36,958 nucleotides of DNA from Deltaproteobacteria bacterium. GTDB lineage: Bacteria > SAR324 > XYD2-FULL-50-16. The notes beneath the pieces were generated by a model, which was not told the origin of the DNA, searched no databases, and saw only the letters and a list, made by a program, of their open reading frames with translations. The stretch is taken from NCBI GenBank assembly GCA_029881655.1, contig JAOUME010000011.1, positions 1 to 36,958 on the forward strand, written 5' to 3'. The translations under genes and the position numbers were made by a program. Shown here piece by piece: positions 17,389 to 25,871 of the stretch (positions are counted from its first letter, which is position 1; each line of letters begins with the position of its first letter).

Positions 17389-17417
17389 TTGACAAATCGA
17401 TAAAACAATCATAGAGT
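17389..17417 (+). promoter_or_regulatory. Sigma-70 type promoter
   Basis: A perfect -35 hexamer TTGACA (17389-17394) is followed after 17 bases by TAGAGT (17412-17417), which matches four of six positions of the -10 consensus. Transcription would start near 17424. No gene starts close downstream, but a strong terminator lies 240 bases further on, so it probably drives a short untranslated RNA or a long leader. Confidence 0.5.
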
Positions 17418-17423
17418 GGGATC

Positions 17424-17666
17424 TGGAAAGCGGGGATAACGATCAAACTCAACCCGTTTTTGTAATAAACTTTATTAAAGACAATGGATATGACTGTAAT
17501 TAAAAACCATTTGAACCTTCTGGGTGATACACGTAAAGCGAGTATCAGAAAAACCATCGTGTGGAGAGGTCTGTCTTAAATAAAGCCATAGTCATGATAA
17601 AATATGTCGCTGTGGTGGAACCCACAGCAAATAAGCCGTGGGGGTTTCCTTCACGGCTTTTTTTTT
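17424..17666 (+). ncRNA. Candidate small RNA or attenuated leader, unknown family
   Basis: The segment runs from the predicted start to a strong terminator, about 240 nt without a convincing reading frame. It can form at least three hairpins: TGATAC/GTATCA (within about 17525-17550), GCTGTGG/CCACAGC (17609-17628, six-base loop) and the terminator (17634-17658). I do not recognise a riboswitch class, 6S, SRP or tmRNA pattern. Two readings fit: a free small RNA, or a cis leader that attenuates the transporter gene downstream. The boundaries are predicted, not seen. Confidence 0.4.
17634..17666 (+). terminator. Strong rho-independent terminator
   Basis: An 11-bp stem (AGCCGTGGGGG pairing with CCTTCACGGCT, two G-U pairs) closes on a TTT loop and runs directly into nine T residues. 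A separate 7-bp hairpin at 17609-17628 sits just before it. It lies about 275 bases upstream of the MFS start rather than after a protein gene, which is why I link it to an RNA or attenuator. Confidence 0.82.
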
Positions 17667-17696
17667 GCCTTTTTTAACCCTTTATGGAGACAACAA

Positions 17697-17933
17697 ATGT
17701 TACTGCTAGCCAAACGGGTTTTAAGACTCGTCATCAATCGAACGCAAGACAAGGTTCTATTAATTCATATTTGTCATTTAGTAACGCTTTTTCTACGGCT
17801 TCCTAGTTGGGTTCAAGACAGATCAGGAAGCTTGATGAGAGCGGCCAGGTGGCCGAAAAACCATGGTCAATTATTTTCTTTGATGATCAATTCGAAATGG
17901 ATTGCTCCGCTTTACTATAATCCGCCTGATTGA
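17697..17933 (+). CDS. Possible 78-residue leader ORF before the MFS gene
   Basis: An ATG with GGAG eight bases upstream opens a frame of 78 codons rich in hydrophobic and basic residues (MLLLAKRVLRLVINRTQDKV...). The stop TGA (17931-17933) overlaps the GAGG that precedes the transporter start, so the two would be coupled. I know no homologue, and the middle of the frame has unremarkable composition. It could equally be a non-coding 5' leader. Its position between a terminator and the transporter is the main reason to list it. Confidence 0.3.
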   Translation: MLLLAKRVLRLVINRTQDKVLLIHICHLVTLFLRLPSWVQDRSGSLMRAARWPKNHGQLFSLMINSKWIAPLYYNPPD

Positions 17934-17940
17934 GGATGAA

Positions 17941-19158
17941 ATGCATAAATTCATGGAACTTAGAAACGTTATCCTGCTCGCGTTTTGTCTTAGCTTGGGG
18001 GTAACGGGGAATATCGTTGTTTTTTCCGTATCGGCATTAGGGGCGATGAGTATCGCGGATGATCCGGCCCTGGCGACATTTCCGTTTTTTCTGCAATATT
18101 TATTCGCGACTCTTTCGACCATACCCGCGTCATATATTATGAAGCGTTTTGGATGGAAGAAAGGATTTATGGCCGCTTTAACCTGTAGCAGTACGGGAGG
18201 AATAGTCGCCTTTTTGGGTTTGAGCTGGTCGAATTTTTATTTGTTTTGCCTGGGATCGGGTATGATCGGGGTCATGGTTGGATTTGCGCCCTACTACAGG
18301 TTCGCCGCGGTCGATGGAGCAAGCCAAAGATATAAAAGCAAGGCAATATCCCTGGTTATGGCCGGAGGAGTCTTGGCTGCCGTAGCCGGACCCTTCTTAG
18401 CCAACCATACCGTATTATTGAGTAAAACTCCCTATGGCGGGCCTTATCTGCTGTTGATCTTTTTGCCGCTGATCTCATTACTCATACTAAATTTTATGAG
18501 GTTTGAGAGTAAGCCGGCCGGTCAACCCGAAAAAGGCAGATCTGTTAAAAAGATTCTGAAACAGCCAAAGCTTGTGATGGCGCTTTTGGGAAGTCTTATG
18601 AGCTATATGATCATGGCGCTTTTAATGGTGGTTATCCCGCTGGAAATGAAATCCCAGGCTCTTTCATTCGCCAGCATCACCCAAGTAGTACAGTGGCATG
18701 TCTTGGGAATGTTCGCGCCTTCATTTATCACGGGCCATCTCATCCAGCGTTTTGGGGTTTATCGGGTTATGTATTTGGGATTCTTCTTCGATCTCATTTG
18801 CGTTCTTTTTCATTTCAGCGGAACCAATTTCGAGCATTATCTTGTTTCGATGATCTTTTTGGGAATTGGATGGAATTTCACCTACATCAGCGCCAGCAGT
18901 CTTTTGACCGAGACCTACCGCGAATCCGAAAGGGCTTCGGTTCAGGCGCTAAATGAGTTTTCCGTTTTAGTGACCCAGTCATTTTGCGCCATGACTTCGG
19001 GTTTGTTGTATTTTACGGTTGGCTGGCTGGGCCTGAACGCGGTTGTCCTTGGTTTGATCCTGGTGGCGGGTCTGATGGGGTTATGGTTGATCAACAACCA
19101 GCAGGACCGTCTGGAGGAACCCATCGGCGATAATTTGGGCTTGCCAGAAGAAGTTTAA
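17941..19158 (+). CDS. Major facilitator superfamily transporter
   Basis: A 405-residue integral inner-membrane protein with about twelve hydrophobic segments in two halves, separated by a basic cytoplasmic loop (ESKPAGQPEKGRSVKKILKQ). After TM2 the short loop MKRFGWKKGFMAAL resembles the MFS motif between TM2 and TM3, and the second half repeats it as IQRFGVYRVMYLG. The substrate is not evident; the family resembles uncharacterised 'YfkF/YcaD-like' permeases only in general terms. I start it at 17941 because GAGG lies five bases upstream. An in-frame ATG at 17902 would add 13 residues before the first helix without such a site. It follows a terminator-bearing leader, so expression may be attenuated (inference). 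Confidence 0.9.
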   Translation: MHKFMELRNVILLAFCLSLGVTGNIVVFSVSALGAMSIADDPALATFPFFLQYLFATLSTIPASYIMKRFGWKKGFMAALTCSSTGGIVAFLGLSWSNFYLFCLGSGMIGVMVGFAPYYRFAAVDGASQRYKSKAISLVMAGGVLAAVAGPFLANHTVLLSKTPYGGPYLLLIFLPLISLLILNFMRFESKPAGQPEKGRSVKKILKQPKLVMALLGSLMSYMIMALLMVVIPLEMKSQALSFASITQVVQWHVLGMFAPSFITGHLIQRFGVYRVMYLGFFFDLICVLFHFSGTNFEHYLVSMIFLGIGWNFTYISASSLLTETYRESERASVQALNEFSVLVTQSFCAMTSGLLYFTVGWLGLNAVVLGLILVAGLMGLWLINNQQDRLEEPIGDNLGLPEEV

Positions 19159-19173
19159 TCTTATTCAACCAAT

Positions 19174-19211
19174 AGGGGGCATAATAATCACCACTGGTTT
19201 TTATGCCTTCT
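19174..19211 (+). terminator. Stem-loop after the MFS gene, possible terminator
   Basis: An 11-bp stem (AGGGGGCATAA with TTATGCCTTCT, two G-U pairs) lies 16 bases after the MFS stop codon. An inner ACC/GGT pair may shorten the loop. No T-run follows, so it may protect the 3' end or act with Rho rather than terminate by itself. Confidence 0.4.
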
Positions 19212-19319
19212 TACTGAGAGATTAAAACAGTTGTGTCATAATAATATGTCGATGATGATATAGATTGGCTTTATACCGGTCAAAAGGATTCATCTCTGGA
19301 AAATATCTTCCAGACACGC

Positions 19320-19346
19320 TATTTCATGGATATAAATCATGAAATA
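19320..19346. promoter_or_regulatory. 9-bp inverted repeat, candidate operator
   Basis: TATTTCATG and CATGAAATA are perfect complements separated by nine bases, centred about 180 bp before the hydrolase start. The size suits a dimeric regulator. No regulator gene adjoins it, so the binding protein is unknown. Confidence 0.35.
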
Positions 19347-19510
19347 TGATTAATATACTTAAAGATTAAGGCATCTCCTCTGACTCGGACTGGCTTCGGT
19401 CATTAATTTTAATGGCCCGTTTGTCTTATGAACTTAGCGTTTAAATTCTTAATACTCCGATTTTGTTTAGTACCATACGCCGCGGTGAAAAGGGGTTTTA
19501 TAATTCGATG

Positions 19511-20371
19511 ATGAAAAGATATCAAATTTGCTTTCCTTCGGTTTTGGGGATTTTACTTTTAACTCTTTCATCCTGTTCCGGGATGTTTTTTTACCCGTCG
19601 AAGCAACTTTTTCATAACCCGGGCAAGTTTAAGCTGGAGCCCGAAACCATTTCCTTTCGCAGCCAGGACGGAACCCGGCTTTTCGGCTGGTTTTTTAAGT
19701 CCAGGACCAAAGAATCCAAAGCGGTCGTTCTGCAGTTTCATGGCAACGGCGAGAACATGTCGAGCCATTATCTGTCCTTGGTTTGGCTGATTTCAGAAGG
19801 ATACGACGTCTTTACTTTTGATTACCGCGAATATGGACTATCAGAAGGCGAGGCGGATTTGGAAGGGGCTGTTTCAGATAGCGTCGCGGCCATCGAATGG
19901 GTCTCGAAACATCCATCAACCAAAGATAAAAATATCGTTCTATTCGGACAAAGCATAGGCGGGGCTCTCGCTTTGAATGCGCTGGAATCTTTTAAGGGAA
20001 AAGAGAAAATCGCCGCCCTTGTGATCGACAGTTCTTTTTTGTCCTTTAGAGAAATCGCCCGCCATTTCCTCTCCAGCCGTGTAATAACCTGGCCCTTCCA
20101 GCCTCTGGTCATTCTATTGATTCCAGGAAAATTCCATGGCCTGGATGCCCTGCGTAACCGCGGACCTATACCACTGTTGGTCATCCATGGTACCAAAGAC
20201 AAAATTGTCCCGCTTCGGTTTGGGCAACATATCTATCAGGCCGCTACCGAGCCAAAGGAACTGTGGCTTATCGAAAACGGAGAGCATATCGATTCCATGA
20301 CCAGGCACAAAGGCTTTTACCGCGAAAAACTGGTGAAGTACCTGGATCGTCTTTTTGGAGTGGAGAAATAG
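19511..20371 (+). CDS. Lipoprotein alpha/beta hydrolase (serine hydrolase)
   Basis: A 286-residue protein. It begins with a lipoprotein signal peptide (MKRYQICFPSVLGILLLTLSSCSG, lipobox LSSC), so it is probably anchored in the cell envelope with its catalytic domain in the periplasm. The alpha/beta hydrolase core shows the oxyanion segment FHGNGENMSSHY, the nucleophile elbow GQSIGG (Ser), a catalytic Asp in HGTKDKIVP and the final His in NGEHIDS. It resembles the BEM46/YhfR-type 'Hydrolase_4' proteins. The substrate is probably an ester or lipid but is unpredictable. An in-frame ATG at 19463 would put 16 hydrophilic residues ahead of the signal, so 19511 (or the adjacent 19508) is preferred. 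It appears to be monocistronic. Confidence 0.88.
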   Translation: MKRYQICFPSVLGILLLTLSSCSGMFFYPSKQLFHNPGKFKLEPETISFRSQDGTRLFGWFFKSRTKESKAVVLQFHGNGENMSSHYLSLVWLISEGYDVFTFDYREYGLSEGEADLEGAVSDSVAAIEWVSKHPSTKDKNIVLFGQSIGGALALNALESFKGKEKIAALVIDSSFLSFREIARHFLSSRVITWPFQPLVILLIPGKFHGLDALRNRGPIPLLVIHGTKDKIVPLRFGQHIYQAATEPKELWLIENGEHIDSMTRHKGFYREKLVKYLDRLFGVEK

Positions 20372-20677
20372 TAGCCTTAGCCATAAAAATCAATACTCTA
20401 TCAATAATCCCCGATCATCCAGTCTGTCCTGGACAATGGAAATAAAGCGCAATAAGAATACTCTTGCCGGCAATTTCTGAAACCAGACAAAATTTACATA
20501 ATTAAACAGATTAAATTTATTCATTATTTTATGAAAAACGGTATTTTGCAGGTTGTTTTATTAATAAAACTTGTGATATAAGTAATCAGGAGAAATTCCT
20601 AATCCTGTCAGTCTGTTACAGCTTATTTTCGAAGATAGAGTTTTGATTTATATAAACAACCTTACCGGTAATCGAAA
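20372..20677. other. Intergenic region before the 7TMR-DISM kinase
   Basis: No gene is seen. It includes a 16-bp perfect palindrome (20555-20570) followed six bases later by TATAAG, a possible -10 box. TTGTTT at about 20553 could serve as a poor -35. No terminator for the hydrolase is visible. Confidence 0.4.
20555..20570. promoter_or_regulatory. 16-bp perfect palindrome in the kinase promoter
   Basis: GTTTTATTAATAAAAC is its own reverse complement. It sits just upstream of a TATAAG-like -10 and about 110 bp before the kinase ATG, a position where a repressor would occlude RNA polymerase. It is AT-rich, so chance occurrence is possible. Confidence 0.35.
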
Positions 20678-23600
20678 ATGAAGTCTTTCGGTTCCAAAGA
20701 AAACTATTCCAGCCGCCTTAAGTTTTTGTTAGCGGTTATTTTATTGACCGTTTTGCCCATAGGTTGGGCAATTGCCGGCACGCTTACTCTGTCTCCAGAA
20801 AAGGAGATGGAAAATATTTGCCACCAGTTTGATTTTTTAATTGATGAGAGTAATCTTCTGACGATTGATGAAATCAGCTCCAAGGAATTTTCGGTTAAAT
20901 TTAATCCCATAGAAGATGGTGAGACCAACTTTGGATTGACAGGCGCGGCTTTTTGGCTCCGTTTCCAAATCAGCAACCCCCTTTCTGAACACCAAAAGCG
21001 TTTTTTAGAGTTCGCCTACCCCCTGCTGGACAAAATCGAACTCTATAGCCCTGCCGAGTCAAATCAGTTTTCTCTGAAGAAGGCCGGACGCCTCGAGCCC
21101 TTTAAAAACCGGGAAGTTAAACACCGCAACAGTATATTTACGCTGGATAGCGATCCGGGGTCGCTCAAGACCTACTACGTGCGTGTCCAAACTCAGGAAG
21201 CCATGATGCTGGAGGCCCACCTGCATACAGCCGGGAACATGATCAAAAACGATCATTTTGATCAGTTGCTGTTTGGAATCTTGTTTGGGATTATTTTTTT
21301 CGCGGGCTTATACCATCTGATTATCGGGCTGCGTTCAAGATACAAAGGTTATCTCTACTACAGCCTGTTTCTTTTTATTTTCGGCGCTTACGGCCTGATC
21401 GATTATGGTTTGGCTTATGAACTGTTATGGCCCGACTGGCCTCTTTGGGGAAAAAGAGCCCATATCCTTTTTATCGGCTTGTCTGAGCTTACGATCCTTT
21501 TGTTCGGATATTCTTTTTTAAGCCTTTCATCTTCGTTTCCCCGGATATCCAGGATTTACCGGATTTTCTTTGTCCTTACCCTTTTAAGCGCCTTCGCCAG
21601 CCTTATTCCGGTCCTTGATTATACTGTCATATTTATTTTTCAGCTTATGATGGGTCTTATATTCCTCCCTTTAAGTCTGGTTATGGGTCTGCTTGCCTGG
21701 AGAAAAGGATACCTGCCGGCGAAATACTATTTTTACTCATGGGTGGTCTTCTTGATGGGGGCTTTCGTCATAATGTGTTTGCCGCTGGGATTATTCCCCG
21801 TGAACTCTTTCACTCAATACGCCTATATGGTTGGGGTGATTTTATCGGTCGTTCTTTTTTCCTATGGGTTTTCAGAGAGAATCAACCTGTTACAGGAGCA
21901 CCTGTCCAAACAAACGACTGAACTGGAAGAAAACCAGACCGAACTGCTTCATGAAATCGATCTCAGGAAAAAAGCCGACAATGAACTGAAAATTTTAAAC
22001 GATGACTTGGAGAGGCAGGTTTTTGAACAGACCAGGGAGTTATCCGAGAAACAGAAAAACCTTCTTAAAGCCCAGGAAATCGCCAAACTCGGCCATTTTC
22101 ACTTTAACCCCTCTACCGATCTTTTAAAAGGCTCAGACGAGTTGTTCTCCATTTATGGTCTAAATAAAGACGATTTCGATCTACAGTCGTTTGTCGGGAA
22201 GATTCATCCTGATGACAATGAGTTTGCCGTAAAGACCTTTCAAGACTCACTGGCATCCAGAAAATCATGTCAGATTGAATACCGGTTGTTGATGAAGGAC
22301 CAGAGCATCAAGTATGTTTTTACCAACGTGCATCCCACTTTCGATAAGGATGAAAACGGGTGGGTCTTGATGGGGACGGTTCAGGATATCACCGAAAGAA
22401 AGAGGATGGAGGCCGAGACCGAGCAATTGGGATTGATTTTGGAGAATTCCCTAAATGAAATCTATATTTTCGATGAACGGGAACTTAAGTTCATCTACGC
22501 CAATAAGGGGGCGGTTAAAAATACCCAGTATTCTTTAGAAGAATTAAAGGGAATGACACCGTTGGATATAAAAACTTCATTCACAGCCGCAGACTTCGCT
22601 GAACTTCTGGAGCCGTTGAGAAAACAGGAAACCGAAATCATACGGTTTGAAAATATTCACCAAAGAAAAGACGGCTCGACCTACCCGGCCGAAGTCAGCC
22701 TTCAACTTTACCCATACGGCGAGACCAAGGCCTTCGTTGCCCTGATCAATGATATCTCCGAGAGGTACGCGCTTGAAGAGGAGATCAAGCTGAATCAGCA
22801 ACACCTGGAAAACGCGCAGCGGATCGCGAAACTGGGTAGCTGGATGGTCGACTTTACGACTGGGAAGAGTTTTTGGTCTAAGGAAATGTACCGCGTTTTT
22901 GAAGTCGAATCTAAAGACAGAGTGCTGGATTATCAGTATTTTTTAGATCATATCCACCCGGATGATAATGAAATGGTTATGGAAAGGATCGAGAGGATCA
23001 ATCGGGATCATTTACCCTACGACACCGATCACCGTATCATAACGGAACTGGGAAACTCCAAGAATATTCATTGCAGGATCATCCAGGTGTTCGACCCAAA
23101 GGGAATTCCTCTTTCGATCGAAGGCACCGTAAGGGATATCACGGATCAAAAACGAATCGAATCGGAAATCATCGAGGCCAAAAAGAAGGCCGAAGAAGCA
23201 AGCAAAACAAAGACCGCCTTTTTGGCCAATATGAGCCATGAGCTCAGGACGCCTCTAAACGCGGTGATCGGGTTTTCCCAGCTACTGATTTTAAACGACG
23301 GGGATTCTTTAAACGAGGATCAAAAGCAGCAGATTCAAATGATTCACGGCTCGGGCAAGTTATTGCTGCAATTAATCGAGGACCTGTTGGATCTTTCGGT
23401 CATTGAATCCGGCTCAATCGAGGTTCCCCTTGAGACCGTCGATCTTTTCGAAATCGCCACTGAAACCGTCTCCATCCTTCAACCTTTGAAGCTACGGTTC
23501 GGTTTTAAGAATCTGCGTCAGAAAATCAAAAAAGGTGTCTACGTCAAAGCCAACGCTTTAAGATTAAAACAGGTCTTGATCAACTTACTCTCAAACGCCA

Positions 23601-24328
23601 TCAAATACAGTCACAGTGATGATTTGGTCGAGCTTTTCCAGGAGACCTCCGGCGATAGCGTTAAAATCATCGTCAGCGATACAGGGCCCGGTGTGTCCCC
23701 TGAAAAGATAGAAAAACTTTTTGAGCCTTTTGAGCGTTTGGGAAAAGAAGCGTCGAATATCGAGGGCACGGGGATCGGCCTGGTCCTGACCAAGAAACTG
23801 GTTGAACTCATGCAGGGGGGGATTGAATTTGAAAATAAACCGGGTGAAGGTTTGGCTTTTACGCTGACGTTTCCGCTCGTTAAGATCAAAAGCGGGAACC
23901 AGGCTGATGGGGTTAAAAAACTCGCGCCTGAAAAAAAACAAAGCAAGTTCGGCCTAAAAAGAGTTCTTTATGTCGATGACAGGCGGGATAATCTGGATTT
24001 GGTTAAGAACATTCTCTTTAAACGTCAGAATATTTCACTGTATTTGGCCAGGGACGCGCAAACCGGAATCGATTTGACGAAAGAGCTGGCTTTCGATCTA
24101 ATCTTAATGGATATCGCCATGCCGGGTATGGATGGCTTTGAAGCTCTGGAGATTATAAAGCGGGATGAAAAAACCCGCATGATCCCTGTTTTGGCGCTTT
24201 CAGCCAAGGTCTTCAAGAAAGACCTTTTAAAAGCCAGTGAGGCCGGGTTCGCCGATTTTATAAAAAAGCCGATCAATGTCGATGTTTTTTTAGAGACCAT
24301 TGATCATTACCTGGAAGATCAAAAATAA
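20678..24328 (+). CDS. 7TMR-DISM hybrid histidine kinase with three PAS domains
   Basis: A 1216-residue inner-membrane sensor. A signal peptide (about 1-33) leads into a periplasmic 7TMR-DISMED2-type carbohydrate-binding-like domain (about 45-185; TGAAFWLRFQISNPL and RFLEFAYPLLDKIELY are typical). Seven membrane helices follow (about 190-395), then a coiled coil (405-465) and three PAS domains. PAS1 and PAS3 share the QxIAKLG ... IHPDDNE pattern. The H-box FLANMSHELRTPLNAVIGF has His854. The HATPase contains LLSNAIKYSH, DTGPGV and GTGIGLVLTKKLV. The C-terminal REC has Asp1145 (LILMDIAMPGMDG) and Lys in IKKPIN. 7TMR-DISM receptors are thought to bind carbohydrates or related ligands. A REC-HisKA gene follows 26 bp later and is the likely partner. 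Confidence 0.95.
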   Translation: MKSFGSKENYSSRLKFLLAVILLTVLPIGWAIAGTLTLSPEKEMENICHQFDFLIDESNLLTIDEISSKEFSVKFNPIEDGETNFGLTGAAFWLRFQISNPLSEHQKRFLEFAYPLLDKIELYSPAESNQFSLKKAGRLEPFKNREVKHRNSIFTLDSDPGSLKTYYVRVQTQEAMMLEAHLHTAGNMIKNDHFDQLLFGILFGIIFFAGLYHLIIGLRSRYKGYLYYSLFLFIFGAYGLIDYGLAYELLWPDWPLWGKRAHILFIGLSELTILLFGYSFLSLSSSFPRISRIYRIFFVLTLLSAFASLIPVLDYTVIFIFQLMMGLIFLPLSLVMGLLAWRKGYLPAKYYFYSWVVFLMGAFVIMCLPLGLFPVNSFTQYAYMVGVILSVVLFSYGFSERINLLQEHLSKQTTELEENQTELLHEIDLRKKADNELKILNDDLERQVFEQTRELSEKQKNLLKAQEIAKLGHFHFNPSTDLLKGSDELFSIYGLNKDDFDLQSFVGKIHPDDNEFAVKTFQDSLASRKSCQIEYRLLMKDQSIKYVFTNVHPTFDKDENGWVLMGTVQDITERKRMEAETEQLGLILENSLNEIYIFDERELKFIYANKGAVKNTQYSLEELKGMTPLDIKTSFTAADFAELLEPLRKQETEIIRFENIHQRKDGSTYPAEVSLQLYPYGETKAFVALINDISERYALEEEIKLNQQHLENAQRIAKLGSWMVDFTTGKSFWSKEMYRVFEVESKDRVLDYQYFLDHIHPDDNEMVMERIERINRDHLPYDTDHRIITELGNSKNIHCRIIQVFDPKGIPLSIEGTVRDITDQKRIESEIIEAKKKAEEASKTKTAFLANMSHELRTPLNAVIGFSQLLILNDGDSLNEDQKQQIQMIHGSGKLLLQLIEDLLDLSVIESGSIEVPLETVDLFEIATETVSILQPLKLRFGFKNLRQKIKKGVYVKANALRLKQVLINLLSNAIKYSHSDDLVELFQETSGDSVKIIVSDTGPGVSPEKIEKLFEPFERLGKEASNIEGTGIGLVLTKKLVELMQGGIEFENKPGEGLAFTLTFPLVKIKSGNQADGVKKLAPEKKQSKFGLKRVLYVDDRRDNLDLVKNILFKRQNISLYLARDAQTGIDLTKELAFDLILMDIAMPGMDGFEALEIIKRDEKTRMIPVLALSAKVFKKDLLKASEAGFADFIKKPINVDVFLETIDHYLEDQK

Positions 24329-24354
24329 TCAACCGCACTATCAAAGGAAGTACG

Positions 24355-25047
24355 ATGAAACAAAATCATTTGCCCAAAGTCCATGCTGTAGATGATAATA
24401 CCGTCAACATCGAACTGGTCAATAGATGCCTTAATAACGAATATCAGGTTTCGACCTCCTTATCCGGAGCGGAGGCTATCGAAGCCATCAAGAAGATACA
24501 GCCCCATCTGGTCCTTTTGGATATCATGATGCCGGAGATGGACGGGTTCGAAGTTGCCCGGATCTTAAAGCAAAACGACTCGACCAGGGAAATTCCCATT
24601 ATCTTTTTGACAGCGAAAACCGATACCGAAAGCATCACGCAAGGTTTTGAACTGGGGGGCACAGACTATATCATCAAACCTTTTAACCTGCTGGAACTAA
24701 AAGCCCGAGTAAAGACACATGCGCATAAGAGAATACAGCAGGTCTACCTCCATCGCCTTTTGAAGGATCAATCCGAAAGCCTGATAAAAACCAACCAGGA
24801 ACTTGCCCAGGCTTTTAGCAAAATCAATAAGTTAAATTCGTCAAGGGATTTGATGATTGAGCAAGTATCCCATATCCTGAGAACGCCCCTGACTTCGATC
24901 CTGGGTTACGCGGAAGCGCTCGGCGATCTCGCGGAAAACAAACAGTTAAAAAGTTTCGCGGAGATCATTGTGAGGGAATCGGATAAACTTTCTCACACCA
25001 TCGACAACATCATGGGTGATGTGGAAAAATTAACCAAAACCGACTAA
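24355..25047 (+). CDS. REC-HisKA protein without ATPase domain
   Basis: A 230-residue protein. The receiver (about 7-122) has the acidic pair at 13-14, acceptor Asp56 (VLLDIMMPEMDG) and Lys in IIKPFN. A coiled linker leads to a HisKA domain whose H-box, IEQVSHILRTPLTSILGY, keeps the phospho-accepting His173. The acidic residue that normally follows it is Ile174. No HATPase follows; the protein simply ends after the dimerisation helices. It therefore cannot phosphorylate itself, but could receive phosphate on Asp56 and possibly on His173, acting as a phosphotransfer relay. AAGGA lies before the ATG, 26 bp after the 7TMR-DISM kinase, with which it is surely cotranscribed. Confidence 0.92.
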   Translation: MKQNHLPKVHAVDDNTVNIELVNRCLNNEYQVSTSLSGAEAIEAIKKIQPHLVLLDIMMPEMDGFEVARILKQNDSTREIPIIFLTAKTDTESITQGFELGGTDYIIKPFNLLELKARVKTHAHKRIQQVYLHRLLKDQSESLIKTNQELAQAFSKINKLNSSRDLMIEQVSHILRTPLTSILGYAEALGDLAENKQLKSFAEIIVRESDKLSHTIDNIMGDVEKLTKTD

Positions 25048-25097
25048 ATCCGTACTTAAGGTGGTGGCAGGCGACGCGAAATATCATGTAGACCAAG

Positions 25098-25871
25098 TCA
25101 TTTAAAGCAAACCTTATTGCGGCCCGATTTCTTGGCTAAGTAAAGCGCGTTGTCGGCTCTTTTTTGGATGATTTCGACGCAGTCCTTTTCCTGGATTTGC
25201 GAGACTCCAAAACTACAGGTAATCGATCCAACCCCTTCAAAAATGTGTTTTTGAACTGCCGCCCTTAGCTTCTCGGCTAGTTGCATCGCCATTTTCTTGG
25301 TCGATTCGGTCGATAAGATGACGAATTCTTCACCGCCCCACCTGGCTAAAATATCGATTTGCCTTAAGTTTTTTTTAATCAGTTTGCTAAAATCCTTTAA
25401 GACACAATCGCCCACGACGTGACCGAAATCATCATTGATTTTCTTAAAATAATCGATGTCCATAAAAATAACCGAAAAGGGAGTGCCGTAGCGTTTATAA
25501 CGGGCGAGTTCTTTTTGAAGATCAAGATTAAATTTTCTGCGGTTAAAAATCTCTGTCAGCGGATCGGTAAGAGAAAGATTTTCTAGTTGCAGATTCAGTC
25601 TTCTGAGTTTTTCCGCGCTTTCAATAAGCTCCGACTCCGTTTTTTTTCTCTTTTCGATTTCTATGATCAACAGTTTCTTGCTCCGGTTAAACTCAAATAA
25701 AGTCTGCATCAAGAGGCTGGATTTGACATCGGCAAAATAGGCCTGACACTTCAAAGTCAGCGCTCTTTCGGTTAGCCGACGATTATAATCGGTAATTTCA
25801 GATAAAATGTATTTTTTAAACTCAAGAGAGCGATCTCTATCGTCCTTTCCATTTACAGATCGATTCCGCAT
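25098..25871 (-). CDS. Diguanylate cyclase (GGDEF) with coiled-coil N-terminus
   Basis: Makes cyclic di-GMP from two GTP. The 257-residue protein has a helical N-terminal half of no known domain, a coiled coil (about 62-100) and a GGDEF domain (100-257). The domain carries the expected SLTDPLTEIFNRR entry, MDIDYFKKINDDFGH and the active-site GGEEF (179-183). The inhibitory I-site RQID (170-173) lies exactly five residues before it, so product inhibition is likely. There is no EAL domain or membrane segment. Its start overlaps the end of the upstream ODP-like diiron gene by 19 bp, so the two are cotranscribed and coupled. The diiron protein is the likely sensor partner. The ATG at 25871 lacks a strong Shine-Dalgarno sequence, which agrees with coupling. 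Confidence 0.94.
   Translation of the reverse strand: MRNRSVNGKDDRDRSLEFKKYILSEITDYNRRLTERALTLKCQAYFADVKSSLLMQTLFEFNRSKKLLIIEIEKRKKTESELIESAEKLRRLNLQLENLSLTDPLTEIFNRRKFNLDLQKELARYKRYGTPFSVIFMDIDYFKKINDDFGHVVGDCVLKDFSKLIKKNLRQIDILARWGGEEFVILSTESTKKMAMQLAEKLRAAVQKHIFEGVGSITCSFGVSQIQEKDCVEIIQKRADNALYLAKKSGRNKVCFK

Larger units (their letters stand above)
19159..19510. other. Intergenic region between MFS and hydrolase genes
   Basis: No gene is seen. It contains a stable hairpin just after the MFS gene, a small inverted repeat CTGGAA-N6-TTCCAG (19296-19313) and a longer one at 19320-19346. The promoter of the hydrolase should lie here, but no clear hexamer pair stands out. Confidence 0.4.

Noticed and set aside
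17809-17818. GGTTCAAGAC, resembling a tRNA T-loop
   Set aside because: No matching acceptor stem, anticodon arm or CCA-end context is present around it.
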